Assembly: GCA_934675625.1 (NCBI GenBank)
Contig: CAKURH010000031.1
Location: 1-35,569 of the forward strand
Direction: 5' to 3'
DNA: 35,569 nt
Origin: an uncultured Kiritimatiellota bacterium
Lineage (GTDB): Bacteria; Verrucomicrobiota; Kiritimatiellia; RFP12; UBA1067
The position numbers and the translations under genes were made by a program. Below the pieces are notes generated by a model, which was not told the DNA's origin, did no database searches, and saw only the letters and a program-made list of their open reading frames with translations. Below are positions 16,695-24,909 of this stretch, one piece after another; the stretch's first letter is position 1; every line of letters begins with the position of its first letter.

Positions 16695-18938
16695 TCATTT
16701 CATTCGCTTGACGTTAAACTTCTCGATGCGCACGCCCTGCATGCCCCAGCTGTCGCGCGCGTCGGCGACGAACCACAGCATCTCGCCCGCCTTCAGCGCC
16801 ACGCCGTCCGCTCGTAGCACGGCGGCCTCGTCTTGCTTCGCCGCCTGTTTATCCAGCGCCGTGCCGTCGCCGCGTTCCAGCGAAAGGCGGAAGCATCCAT
16901 GCCCCTTGCCGCCAACGGCGCGCGCCGCGAACGCATACACGCCCGCCGTCGGCGCCTTCCAGCCGAGCAGCATCAGGCACTCCTGGCGCGGCGAGAGCGC
17001 GACCGTGCCGTTCGTCGAGACGCTGCAGCCGCCGCCGTAGCCGCCCCACGGGTTCTTCGCGTACGTCCCCGCCTGACGCGCCTTCGCCGCGCCGCCGGCC
17101 CAGTCCATGACCGTGTAGGCGCCGTCATGCGCAATCGTGCGCTTGGGCCCGAACTTGTAAGCGGCGTACCACCGCGCGCGCCCTTTCGCGTCCTTGAACG
17201 GATTCGTCACGAAGACGTCCTCCTTCAAGTCCGTCAGCCGCCAGACGAAACCGACGTCGTAACCCGCCGTGTCCGCGATCAGCGGATTCGTGCGGTCGCG
17301 GAACTCCTGCCGATTCGTGCGGCCGTCGCCGTCGGGATCGGCGTTCGGATCGGCCGCCGTCGCCGTGCTCATGCGCGGAAACTCTCCGAAGTAGACCATC
17401 TCGAACCAGTTCGGCAATCCGTCGCCGTCGTCATCCGCATTTTCCGTGTAGACGAAGGGGTCTGTCCCCGGAAAGTCGCGCGCCCATTCGTCCGCGTAAT
17501 TCGACCCGTACGCGGCCAACGTCATGTCCTCGCGCCACGCCGTGCGCGCGACCCTTTCGGGACACGTCCAGTCGAGCACCGTCGTGTCGCCGCGCGTGAC
17601 CGCGACGCGGATCTCGCCCGCCCGCAACGGGAACTGCTTGAACGAGTAGCCGGCCGGCGCGTCATAGTCCCCGTAGCCCGCGACTGCAACCCGCGCCGGC
17701 GCCGTCAGGAACGTCGCGACTTCCAGCACGGTCGGACGCTTCGCGCGCCGTGAGAGGAACGGGTACGCGTCCTCCGTCGAGCGCGCGCGGCGAAAGACCG
17801 CGTGGACCTCGTCCTGCGTGACCTTCGGCGCGCGCCCGGTCTTCCACGCCTCCGCGAAATGGCGGTTGACGCGCGTGACGGTGTAGGACGTACCGTAGGC
17901 CGGGGCCATCGACGACTCCTCGCCGTAGTCGTTCCACGTCACGAACTGCAAAAGCCGCGAGCCGTTGCGCCGCACGGCGTCCCAGTTTCGCCGCAGATGG
18001 TCGAGCCCCGCGTCCGTGATGATACCACCGAGCTTGTTCGAATACTGGAAGAACAGCGGCTGACTCCATTCGCCCCCGGCGGCTTTCACGCCCGCGACGA
18101 GATTCGTGTTCATCCCCCAGGCGTTGTCCGTGCCGAGGAAGCCGCCGACCGCGTCGAACGTCGCGCCCGCCCAGCGGCCGATCGCGTCCATCTGCGCCGG
18201 CTTCGCGTCCCTGAAGTTCGCCATCGCGTCCAGCGAGCCGTGCAGGAAGACGGGGCACGGCAGCGCCGCCCGCCACGCGGCCCAGGCCTCGGCGATGCGC
18301 GCACGCCAGACGTCGCCCGGCTCGCCCTTCGGATGCGGCACGATGCCCTCCGAGTAGTAGCCGAAGAAGAGCGGCTTGCCGTCGAAGCGCGCGAGGTTCG
18401 GTGAGTCGAGGTGGCGCAGCACGTATTTCGCGGACGCGATAAACTGGTCGAGCATCGTGCCGTCGTTCGGCCCGTGCGGATGGCAACTCGGATCGAAGCA
18501 GACGGTCAGGCCAAAGTCGACCTTCATCTCCTCCGCCGCCCGGAAGAACGTGTCGAGCTGCCGCTTGGCGCTGTCGCCGCCCGCCCAGGCGTCGAAGGCG
18601 AATCCGTCGAGGCCGGCGCGTATCGCCCGCGCGATTTCCAGCTTCGCGTTCGCAAGCGCGTTCGTCTCGAAGTCCTGTGGCAGCAGCGGCCAATTGACGA
18701 TGCGTCCGCCCACCGCGTCATAGCCGTTCTTGCGGGCCTTCGCGAACCGCTCGGACGGCGTCTGCGCCGCGTCCGAACGGAAGGAATGCGGCAGCGCCCC
18801 GTTCGCCGCCGGCCAGCACCCCATGAAATGCGCAAACACCTTGCGCTCCGGCTGCGGCACGGACGCATCCTGTCGATGCCACGCCCAAAAGCCACCCGCC
18901 ACGCCCGCCACAACCAAAACCCAAAAGATCTTCTTCAT
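16695..18938 (-). CDS. GH71-family glycosidase with thrombospondin type-3-like calcium repeats
   Basis: The protein has 747 residues. An N-terminal hydrophobic segment (IFWVLVVAGVAGGFWAW) acts as signal anchor or signal peptide. GH71 similarity covers about residues 34-370: VFAHFMGCW, GLDGFAFDAWAG, GKPLFFGYYSEG and TWNDYGEES. Residues about 505-550 carry two DxDxDG-type calcium loops (NADDDGDGLPNWFE and NADPDGDGRTNRQEF). The C-terminal about 190 residues look like a beta-sandwich carbohydrate-binding domain. GH71 enzymes of known function cut alpha-1,3-glucan; the substrate of bacterial PVC members is not established. The start ATG shares its A with the stop of the small upstream ORF (TGATG), and its stop is followed by the second GH71 gene 11 nt later. 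Confidence 0.88.
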   Translation of the reverse strand: MKKIFWVLVVAGVAGGFWAWHRQDASVPQPERKVFAHFMGCWPAANGALPHSFRSDAAQTPSERFAKARKNGYDAVGGRIVNWPLLPQDFETNALANAKLEIARAIRAGLDGFAFDAWAGGDSAKRQLDTFFRAAEEMKVDFGLTVCFDPSCHPHGPNDGTMLDQFIASAKYVLRHLDSPNLARFDGKPLFFGYYSEGIVPHPKGEPGDVWRARIAEAWAAWRAALPCPVFLHGSLDAMANFRDAKPAQMDAIGRWAGATFDAVGGFLGTDNAWGMNTNLVAGVKAAGGEWSQPLFFQYSNKLGGIITDAGLDHLRRNWDAVRRNGSRLLQFVTWNDYGEESSMAPAYGTSYTVTRVNRHFAEAWKTGRAPKVTQDEVHAVFRRARSTEDAYPFLSRRAKRPTVLEVATFLTAPARVAVAGYGDYDAPAGYSFKQFPLRAGEIRVAVTRGDTTVLDWTCPERVARTAWREDMTLAAYGSNYADEWARDFPGTDPFVYTENADDDGDGLPNWFEMVYFGEFPRMSTATAADPNADPDGDGRTNRQEFRDRTNPLIADTAGYDVGFVWRLTDLKEDVFVTNPFKDAKGRARWYAAYKFGPKRTIAHDGAYTVMDWAGGAAKARQAGTYAKNPWGGYGGGCSVSTNGTVALSPRQECLMLLGWKAPTAGVYAFAARAVGGKGHGCFRLSLERGDGTALDKQAAKQDEAAVLRADGVALKAGEMLWFVADARDSWGMQGVRIEKFNVKRMK

Positions 18939-19129
18939 CACATTTCTTCCGTAATCTCACACGGAGGCACGGAGACACGGAGTTTCTGCAAGATATCGCA
19001 ACCATTTGCACACCGCGTGTTTTCACCCACTGGGCAAATGGACGCATATGCATACGGGAGAGCGCAGTTTCGTGAATCAACTTGAAATCCGATCATTTCT
19101 CCGTGTCTCCGTGCCTCCGTGTGAGACAT
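18938..19129 (-). CDS. Small ORF built across an inverted-repeat element, coupled to GH71
   Basis: This 63-codon frame begins at an ATG with AAGGA 7 nt upstream. It starts MSHTEARRHGE, ends LRVSVPPCEITEEM, and its stop TGA overlaps the GH71 start as TGATG. Both ends are encoded by the two arms of the 28-bp inverted repeat. It has no family similarity I recognise. It could be a leader ORF that feeds ribosomes to the GH71 gene, or an accident of the inserted element; the ribosome-binding site and overlap favour that it is translated. Confidence 0.35.
   Translation of the reverse strand: MSHTEARRHGEMIGFQVDSRNCALPYAYASICPVGENTRCANGCDILQKLRVSVPPCEITEEM
18955..19126. mobile_element. MITE-like element with 28-bp perfect terminal inverted repeats
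   Basis: The left arm (18955-18982) and right arm (19099-19126) are exact reverse complements over 28 bp and consist of three ACGGAG-type units after TCTCAC. The 116-bp core carries CTTGAAATCCGATC, nearly the same as CTTGAAATCAGATC in the core of the related element at 23131-23263. No transposase is encoded, so any mobilisation would be in trans. It forms most of the 5' leader of the GH71 genes. Confidence 0.65.
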
Positions 19130-19175
19130 TTCGAGTTCCTTCTGCTGTTTTAGTTTTATCTATCACAGCACCCGT

Positions 19176-19184
19176 ATTATACCA
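19176..19184 (-). promoter_or_regulatory. Extended -10 promoter of the GH71 genes
   Basis: TGG-TATAAT lies on the minus strand 5 nt beyond the stop codon of the beta-helix gene. No convincing -35 box is visible. The implied leader to the GH71 start is about 230 nt and contains the small ORF and the inverted-repeat element. Confidence 0.6.
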
Positions 19185-19189
19185 TTAAA

Positions 19190-20770
19190 TCACCGGATGA
19201 TGACGGCGAGGCCCTGCTTGGCGCCCGCCGTGTAGACGAGGCGCGTGCCATCGTCCGAGACGGACAACGCGCCGTGCCGGTTCGGGTTGTCCGTCCACGT
19301 CACGTTCGCCATCAGCTGCTCGAAGACCGCGCGACTGTCCGACGCCGCCTGCAGCAGCGTGACGGACTTCTTGGGGTTCGCCCGGTCGAACGTCCGCGTC
19401 GCAAGCGCCAACGAAATCGGACGGCAGTTCTCCGTCGTCGTCGAACGGAACGCCCCGGTCGAGTAAACCGGCGCGCGCGCCACACCGTCCGCGTCATGAT
19501 AGCCCTCTGCCGGAATCTCGAACGCAACCGTCGCGCCGTAGTTGAACGCCAGACCGGCGGGAGAGCCGTATTGATTCGCCTGCGTCTGCTCCACACGGCT
19601 CAACGGGCCGACGACGCGCAAGCAGTTGTTCGAGTACATCTCGATGTCGCCGAACGTCAGATAGCCAACCGTCACCGTGCCGCCGTCTGCAATCAGCGAA
19701 CTGGCACCAAAATAAGAATCGGTCTTCCAGGCCTGATGGCCGATGCTCAACGTGCCCGGCGCCGTCAGTTGCGCACCGTCGCAGACCGTGATGCTCGAGG
19801 CGCTGCGGATGGACAGCAGACTTTCCGCCGCAAGGACAGCCTTGTTCGAGATCACGACATCCGTCCATGACAGACTGCATGAGCCGTTGTCGCCGCTGTA
19901 AGCCGAGTATCCAAGGGAATGGCTTCCGCCGTCTAGAAGAAGCACGGCACCAGCGGCCTTGCGGTTGTGCGCACGCAGAGCACCACCGAGAGAAAGCGCG
20001 GCATTTTCCCGAAAGGTCAAAAGACAAGCACCTTTACCTTCAAGAATGAGGTCTTTCGCGAGCGTGAACGAGGATGCGTCCGCCGTCAACTCAATAGGGC
20101 CCGTCTCGTCGTTCACAAGCGTTAGTGAAGTCAAGTTCCAAGATGCGCCATTGAGCAACTGAATGTAGCTCGTGACCCCACGCGCCTGCTGAACCTTCAG
20201 CGCGGACGGCCTTGGCGTTTCCGCCACGTCCAGCGACGCATGGTCGAATGTCAGGTTAGCGCCGGCATAGGCGTTGTAGGCGCGGTTCAGGAAGAAGCCT
20301 CCGGCATCTTCGTTTGGCTGCCCCCAGGTGACCGTGCCCTCCGCCGTGCCCATCACGCGCACCGCGCCATCCTTAAACGTCAGGACGGACGTGTTCAGCA
20401 CGCCGCTATCGCTTTTCACGCTCATGTTGTTCGTGACGGTCAGCGTGTGCCCCGCAAGGTCGACGAGCGTACCGCCCTTCGCGGAAGCTTCGTAAATGAA
20501 ATTGGAAACGACCGCATCCGCATTCAGCCGAACGGTCTTGTCCTCGCTCGCGCCCTTGAACAGGACACGATCCGCCGCGCCGGGCCCTGTCGTGATGTCC
20601 CCCGCCGATTCCGCCGCCCATGTCCAGTTGGCAGGCGTCTCGAACGCCTCACCCGCATAGGCCCATTTCAAGTTGCGTGGCGTCACCGTCTCGTCGTCGG
20701 CACGCGCCGTTTCGAACGTCAGGGCGGCGGCGCAGACGCCAAACGCCAATGTCATCTTCCGGGTGTTCAT
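19190..20770 (-). CDS. Secreted beta-helix, autotransporter-passenger-like protein
   Basis: The protein has 526 residues from the ATG at 20770, chosen because GAAAGGA lies 9 nt upstream and a signal peptide follows (MTLAFGVCAAALTFETARA). The body is a run of short beta strands rich in T, S, V, N and G, with repeated phrases such as AGHTLTVTNNMSV and GAQLTAPGTLSIG, as in the autotransporter-associated parallel beta-helix passengers common in PVC bacteria. No beta-barrel translocator domain is present. It ends NPNRHGALSVSDDGTRLVY...GLAVIIR, and the last residues match those of the leucine-rich protein at 3434. It lies 17 nt after the DUF5696-like gene, so they are one operon. Surface display or glycan binding is inference. 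Confidence 0.8.
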   Translation of the reverse strand: MNTRKMTLAFGVCAAALTFETARADDETVTPRNLKWAYAGEAFETPANWTWAAESAGDITTGPGAADRVLFKGASEDKTVRLNADAVVSNFIYEASAKGGTLVDLAGHTLTVTNNMSVKSDSGVLNTSVLTFKDGAVRVMGTAEGTVTWGQPNEDAGGFFLNRAYNAYAGANLTFDHASLDVAETPRPSALKVQQARGVTSYIQLLNGASWNLTSLTLVNDETGPIELTADASSFTLAKDLILEGKGACLLTFRENAALSLGGALRAHNRKAAGAVLLLDGGSHSLGYSAYSGDNGSCSLSWTDVVISNKAVLAAESLLSIRSASSITVCDGAQLTAPGTLSIGHQAWKTDSYFGASSLIADGGTVTVGYLTFGDIEMYSNNCLRVVGPLSRVEQTQANQYGSPAGLAFNYGATVAFEIPAEGYHDADGVARAPVYSTGAFRSTTTENCRPISLALATRTFDRANPKKSVTLLQAASDSRAVFEQLMANVTWTDNPNRHGALSVSDDGTRLVYTAGAKQGLAVIIR

Positions 20771-20787
20771 CTGGGTTGTCCTTTCAC

Positions 20788-22740
20788 TTATTTCGAGTAA
20801 ATCTCCTTGCCGTCCTTCAGGATGCGCAGCGAGAACGGCTTCAGCCCCGCGACCTTTTCCGCCGTGCAGTTGACGAACGTCTCGACGCCGTTGTCGAATG
20901 TCCAATGCACGACATCGGGCGCGAACTCCTCAAAGGCCACCGCGTTGCCGTTCTTCAATTCGGGCACAAGTTCATACTGAACGCGATACGGCTCCTTCAT
21001 GTCGGCGAGCGAATCCTCCCAGTAGTCGCCGATGACGCCCTTCTCCGCATGCGCGACGATTTCCATCCACGGCACGCCGCCGTCGACATACAGGCCGAGG
21101 ATGCCGCCAACCGATTTGCGGTAGTTGTGCAGGCAGGTCGGATGATACTGGATGAGTCCATGCACCGCGATGTTCCAGAACGGCACGTAGCGGTCGAGCA
21201 GTTTCGCCGTGTCGCCCGTGAGCCGCTTGCGCAGCCCGACGCGCGGCCCCGAGGCGCCGTTCCCGCCGTAGTCGATGTACTTGAGCGTGTAGACCGCCGG
21301 ATTCTCCGTCGCGCTCGCCCCGAAGACGGCGCGCGCCCAGCCGAGAATCTTCTGCTGGCCGAGCGCGAACGTCTTCTCGTCCGCCGGATGCGCCGGATCG
21401 AAACAGCGGAACAGCCCCGTCCCCAGCGCGTCAATGTAGTAGACGCCCGCGAAGCCCGTTTCGCGGATGCGCGTGAAGTCGCCGCCGTAGCGGTGGCTCC
21501 AGACCTGCGGACACGCCATGTAGGTGAGGCCGCCCGACCACACGCCCATCGGCTGGTATTCGCCGTTCTCGTCGCGGCTGACGACCGAGAGGTCACGGTC
21601 CTTCGAGCAGTTGTAGATCGAGTGGATGTTGTCATGCGGCGTCACGCCCCAGCCGAACGACTGGATGGTCGCGAGCAGTTTCTTCAACGCCGCCTCGCCG
21701 CCCGCCGCCAGATTGACCGGGTAGTGCGACGGATAGGTTCCATCGTGGCCCTCGTTGATCCACCCGACGAGCGTGACCCACGCCTTCGTGATCCCCGCCG
21801 CGCGCACCGCCGTCAGGATCTCCTCCGCCTCGGCGAAGGTCGTGGACGAGAAATAGGCGCTTGAACCGTCCGTGCGGAACGGCGGACGCTTCATGCCGAT
21901 GAAGACGTTGATGCGCACGGCGTCCAGCATCTTTCCGAGCCGCGGTTCGTCCGCCTGCCGCGCGACAATCGGCTCCAGCCCCCGTTCGCCGCGCAGATAC
22001 GCCCCGTAGGCGAGCGCGAGCGCCGCGTAGTCCTTCGCGTCGGGCACGGCGCGGAAGAGGATTTCCTTCGTCTCGAATTCCAGCGCGTCCGACGGGATGC
22101 CGCGCACGCCGATGACCGCGCGCTGGCTCGCCTTTTCGGGGCCGCCCGCCGTCTCGATCCACGCACGAAATTCGCCGCCGTGGACGATGCCGAGGATGCC
22201 GCCCCGTGACGAATAGAGACCGAACGCGTTGATGAGGCCGAACTTCTCCCATTCGTTCTGCTGCATGTAGACGCGGTCGACCGACGTCAACTCCTGCGCA
22301 GGGCGGAACGGCGCAATCGCGCCGCCGAAGAGCGGCAGCAGATAGCCGCCCTTCTCGTCCGCCGCCGCGTCCAGCAGCTTCGGCGCGACTTCGACCTGCA
22401 TGAGCCGCCAGCACGCGCCGAGCGGCTCGACGATCTCGCCCGCGTCAAAACGAATCCGCAGATACGTGTCGTCCAGCGCGAGTTCGACCGGCACGTAGGT
22501 CTCGGACTCCGGCTCAAAGCAGTCGAGTAGCACACGGCTCGCCGTCCGCCGCCGCACCTGCGCCTGCACAGGGACGGCCGGCTTGTGCTTCTGTTCGGGA
22601 CGGTTGTAAAGCCGTAGCGCGATGACGTCGTTCCAACCCAGCAACCCGCGCGGCGTTTTCACGCCCTGTTCCGTAAACGCGAAGCCCTCGGCCGCCGAAG
22701 CCGACGCGGCCATCAGCAGCAGAAAGCCCGCGCACGCCAC
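20788..22740 (-). CDS. Secreted TIM-barrel protein, DUF5696-like putative glycosidase
   Basis: From the GTG at 22740 the protein has 650 residues, with a signal-peptide-like start (CAGFLLLMAASASAAEG). The N-terminal 200 residues are beta-rich. A TIM-barrel-like region follows with strand-end acids: WVTLVGWINEGHDG, WGVTPHDNIHS and FAGVYYIDALG. It resembles the DUF5696 group, distantly related to GH101-type endo-alpha-N-acetylgalactosaminidases; I am moderately sure of this and cannot name a substrate. The true start is uncertain. The promoter predicts a start at an ATG at 22897, whose frame differs from the gene by one base because of a 17-G tract between them; with 16 G the two would join into one frame with 52 extra codons. 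Confidence 0.75.
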   Translation of the reverse strand: MACAGFLLLMAASASAAEGFAFTEQGVKTPRGLLGWNDVIALRLYNRPEQKHKPAVPVQAQVRRRTASRVLLDCFEPESETYVPVELALDDTYLRIRFDAGEIVEPLGACWRLMQVEVAPKLLDAAADEKGGYLLPLFGGAIAPFRPAQELTSVDRVYMQQNEWEKFGLINAFGLYSSRGGILGIVHGGEFRAWIETAGGPEKASQRAVIGVRGIPSDALEFETKEILFRAVPDAKDYAALALAYGAYLRGERGLEPIVARQADEPRLGKMLDAVRINVFIGMKRPPFRTDGSSAYFSSTTFAEAEEILTAVRAAGITKAWVTLVGWINEGHDGTYPSHYPVNLAAGGEAALKKLLATIQSFGWGVTPHDNIHSIYNCSKDRDLSVVSRDENGEYQPMGVWSGGLTYMACPQVWSHRYGGDFTRIRETGFAGVYYIDALGTGLFRCFDPAHPADEKTFALGQQKILGWARAVFGASATENPAVYTLKYIDYGGNGASGPRVGLRKRLTGDTAKLLDRYVPFWNIAVHGLIQYHPTCLHNYRKSVGGILGLYVDGGVPWMEIVAHAEKGVIGDYWEDSLADMKEPYRVQYELVPELKNGNAVAFEEFAPDVVHWTFDNGVETFVNCTAEKVAGLKPFSLRILKDGKEIYSK

Positions 22741-22786
22741 GCGCGCCAGACGCGCGTACAGGCGCTCTGGGGCCTTAGCTAATAAT

Positions 22787-22803
22787 GGGGGGGGGGGGGG
22801 GGG
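22787..22803. repeat. Homopolymer tract of 17 G (17 C on the coding strand)
   Basis: A run of 17 identical bases lies between the predicted transcription start and the signal peptide of the DUF5696-like gene. Tracts of this length change size readily during replication and are the classic basis of phase variation. Loss of one base would put the upstream ATG at 22897 in frame with the gene. A sequencing or assembly error is equally possible. Confidence 0.8.
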
Positions 22804-22905
22804 TATTAGAACCGTGCGCGAACGCGCCTACGCGGCTTCTGCCGCGTCTCACGAGGGCTTTCCGCCCCACGGCCTCGAAATCAACCTTCTCCGTCATGTG
22901 CGCGT

Positions 22906-22934
22906 ATGATACCAAATCCCTCCGCCCCACGCAA
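22906..22934 (-). promoter_or_regulatory. Promoter of the DUF5696-like and beta-helix operon
   Basis: On the minus strand TTGCGT (22934-22929), 17 nt, then extended -10 TGG-TATCAT (22914-22906). An ATG at 22897 follows after 8 nt, as in the other leaderless starts in this window. Confidence 0.6.
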
Positions 22935-23438
22935 GCCGCCCGCCACCACCTGTCAGGGCTTCAGCCTGAAATAATCCGTTCTTTGTAAGTCGTTCGCATC
23001 ATTGGCCCGTCGGCCCGCCAGCTCGCGCGAACCGTCCTGCGAGGAGTCGCCACCATCGCCACACGTCTGTCGGCTCCTCCGGGCCACAGGCGGCTTGCGT
23101 CTTCTCTGCATCAACAAGATTGCTTTCGCTGAACACGGAGATGACGGAGAGACGGAAACACGGAGGCCATTACACGACTCTCAAAGCTTGAAATCAGATC
23201 GATGTCGACCTAGCTGTCTGAGGATTGCACCTCCGCGTCTCCCCATCTCCGCTGCCTCCGCGTTAATCGCGCCCCGCCTAGCGGCCCCTTCGGGCTGCTT
23301 CGCAGGGGGATAGGCAGGCTTCCCGTGCAGGGCGCCCAAGTCGCCCGCCCGGAAGCGGGAGCACCGTTGCCCCGAAGCGCACCGCACGTCGGCAAGCGAC
23401 AAGCATGGCGCGACGGGCTGACAGGCCAAAGGCGCGCA
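22935..23438. other. Gene-free stretch with one ACGGAG-type inverted-repeat element
   Basis: About 500 bases show no supported gene. An imperfect inverted-repeat pair is present: an ACGGAG-rich arm at 23131-23166 and a CTCCG-rich arm at 23229-23263, with a core containing CTTGAAATCAGATC as in the 18955-19126 element. The remainder (for example 23270-23430) is GC-rich, with open frames in several phases but no recognisable family and no ribosome-binding sites. I see no RNA gene. Confidence 0.5.
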
Positions 23439-24083
23439 TCATCGTCCACAACCACCGAGGCACGTCTGCACAGCCGCGTCAATCTGTTCGGGGATTGTCA
23501 CGGGCAGGATGTGCTCATGTCCCGGCACCCACGTCACGGTCGCCTGAGGAAAGACGGACTGGAGGAAGTCCGCATTCGCCGGGCGCACGATGCCGTCGCG
23601 TTCGGACTGGAAAATCGCGACGGGAATCTGAGACAGATGCGGCCAATGGGGCGACTGCGGCAGCGCGCGCAACGCTTCGCGCAGGTCGCTCGTCTGGAGA
23701 TAGTCGAGGCCACGATTCAGGTTGGCGTCGGCGTAGAGCGGCGAAGGATTGTCGCCGAAGACGAGCTGCGTGCCGAGCCGCAGCGCGGCGAGCCGACGTT
23801 CGCTCAGGCCCTTCCAGCCGGCGGCCTTGTCCTCCATCAGGAACGGCGACGTCGAGACGAGGACGAGGCCGCGCACCTTCTCCGGCTGCCGGAGCATCAG
23901 CCGCAACGCCGAATTGCCGCCCATCGAGAAGCCGACGAACAGCGCCTCGTCGGTGTCCGCCAGCACGCGCTCCGGCAAGACATCGAGCTGTTCGAGGTAG
24001 TCGAAGACCCAGTCGTGCGGGAAGGTGCAGAGCGCCCAGGTTTCAGGCCCCGCCGCCCAGCCGTTGAAGACGAGAACGCGCAT
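23439..24083 (-). CDS. Alpha/beta hydrolase, BioH/BioG-like
   Basis: The 214-residue protein starts MRVLVFNGWAAGPETW, where the NGW oxyanion region recalls pimeloyl-ACP methyl esterases (BioG/BioH). The nucleophile elbow is GFSMGG, the acid is probably in SERDGIV, and the histidine is in GHEHILP. The length fits small esterases of this group. It follows the acyl-ACP thioesterase gene after 24 nt in the same direction, so an acyl-thioester or acyl-ester substrate is reasonable, but biotin synthesis genes are not seen nearby and the exact role is open. Confidence 0.8.
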   Translation of the reverse strand: MRVLVFNGWAAGPETWALCTFPHDWVFDYLEQLDVLPERVLADTDEALFVGFSMGGNSALRLMLRQPEKVRGLVLVSTSPFLMEDKAAGWKGLSERRLAALRLGTQLVFGDNPSPLYADANLNRGLDYLQTSDLREALRALPQSPHWPHLSQIPVAIFQSERDGIVRPANADFLQSVFPQATVTWVPGHEHILPVTIPEQIDAAVQTCLGGCGR

Positions 24084-24107
24084 CGCAAGCCCCCTTCTCG
24101 TCCCGGA

Positions 24108-24908
24108 TCAGGTGTTCGCGAACGTCAGCGCCGCCGTCGCGAGCAGCGCGCCGTCCGCCGGACGCACGATGGCGCAGCGCAGATTCGTGTCGTCCACGAT
24201 CTCGACGCGCGATTCCAGTTCGTCGCCCGCATGCGCCGCCTGACGGAAGACGATGTCGAGCTCGCGGACGGAACGCGCCCGGAAAGATTCCGGCAGCGCC
24301 TCCAGCGCCCATTCGACATAGTGGACGTTGTTCACGTGGTCGTTGAAGTCATGATCGGCGCGGCGCACGCGGATGAGCGCGGTCTGGTCAACCTTCGCGA
24401 GCGCGGCGAACTTGCCGTGTCCGTCCGTCGCCGCAAGCGCGACGCGCGCAACGTCCGGCGGCACAACCCGCGCGAAGTCCTCGGACGGCTTCACGATCTT
24501 CTGCGCCGCAAGATCGACCGTCAGCCACTCGCTCACGCCTTCCAGAACAGGAATTCTTCCTCCTGGCTGATTCGTGCAAATTCGTGTCGATTCGTGGCTA
24601 ACACCTTCATCCGGTGTCGCGAAAATCTGGAAGTCACGCAGGGCGACGAGGCGGCCCTTGAGGCCGCTCGGCCACGTGACGACCTTCACGTCCGTCCCCC
24701 ACGGAACGTCGCGCACAAGCTTCAGGTGCAGACGCGCCAGCATCCACGAAATGCCGCGCGCCTGAAGTTCCAGAATGCCGAAGCCCAGCTTCTCCGCATG
24801 CTCGCCCGCCGCTTCCTGAAGGTAGTTGCAGACGGACGGCAGACTGAGACGGTTCCGAACGCCCGTCTCGTAGCTGCGGACACGGTAATCGCATTCAAAC
24901 GGCTTCAT
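24108..24908 (-). CDS. Acyl-ACP thioesterase (FatA-like) with an in-frame repeat insertion
   Basis: The 266-residue protein is a double hot-dog fold of the bacterial acyl-ACP thioesterase family (PF01643). The first hot-dog includes YRVRSYETG and ARGISWMLARLHLKL. The second includes the active-site region DFNDHVNNVHYVEW and ELDIVFRQAAHAGDEL. It would release free fatty acids from acyl-carrier protein in the cytoplasm. Between FATPDEG and VSEWLTVDL, where family members join directly, about 20 extra residues (SHESTRICTNQPGG...) are encoded by a TTCGTG-type repeat without breaking the frame. The ATG at 24908 lies 1 nt after the gmhA stop codon, supporting this start and operon membership. Confidence 0.88.
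   Translation of the reverse strand: MKPFECDYRVRSYETGVRNRLSLPSVCNYLQEAAGEHAEKLGFGILELQARGISWMLARLHLKLVRDVPWGTDVKVVTWPSGLKGRLVALRDFQIFATPDEGVSHESTRICTNQPGGRIPVLEGVSEWLTVDLAAQKIVKPSEDFARVVPPDVARVALAATDGHGKFAALAKVDQTALIRVRRADHDFNDHVNNVHYVEWALEALPESFRARSVRELDIVFRQAAHAGDELESRVEIVDDTNLRCAIVRPADGALLATAALTFANT
24566..24602. repeat. TTCGTG repeat inside the thioesterase gene
   Basis: Three TTCGTG units recur at an exact 10-nt spacing (TTCGTGCAAA, TTCGTGTCGA, TTCGTGGCTA) from 24571. On the coding strand this reads CACGAAT-type units. A single related fragment, CGACACGAATGA, is seen near 11930. Dispersed repeats of this kind are known from several planctomycete and lentisphaerae-type genomes as I recall; copy number here cannot be judged from one window. 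Confidence 0.7.
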
Positions 24909-24909
24909 C

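Noticed and set aside
18955..19126. CRISPR array from repeated ACGGAG units
   Set aside because: Units are only about 9-10 nt, in tandem without spacers, and arranged as inverted arms; no cas genes are present.
22780..22900. A possible tRNA, because GGTTCTAATACC resembles a T-arm next to CCCCC
   Set aside because: The T-loop does not fit TTCGANN, and no acceptor stem, D-arm or anticodon arm can be formed.
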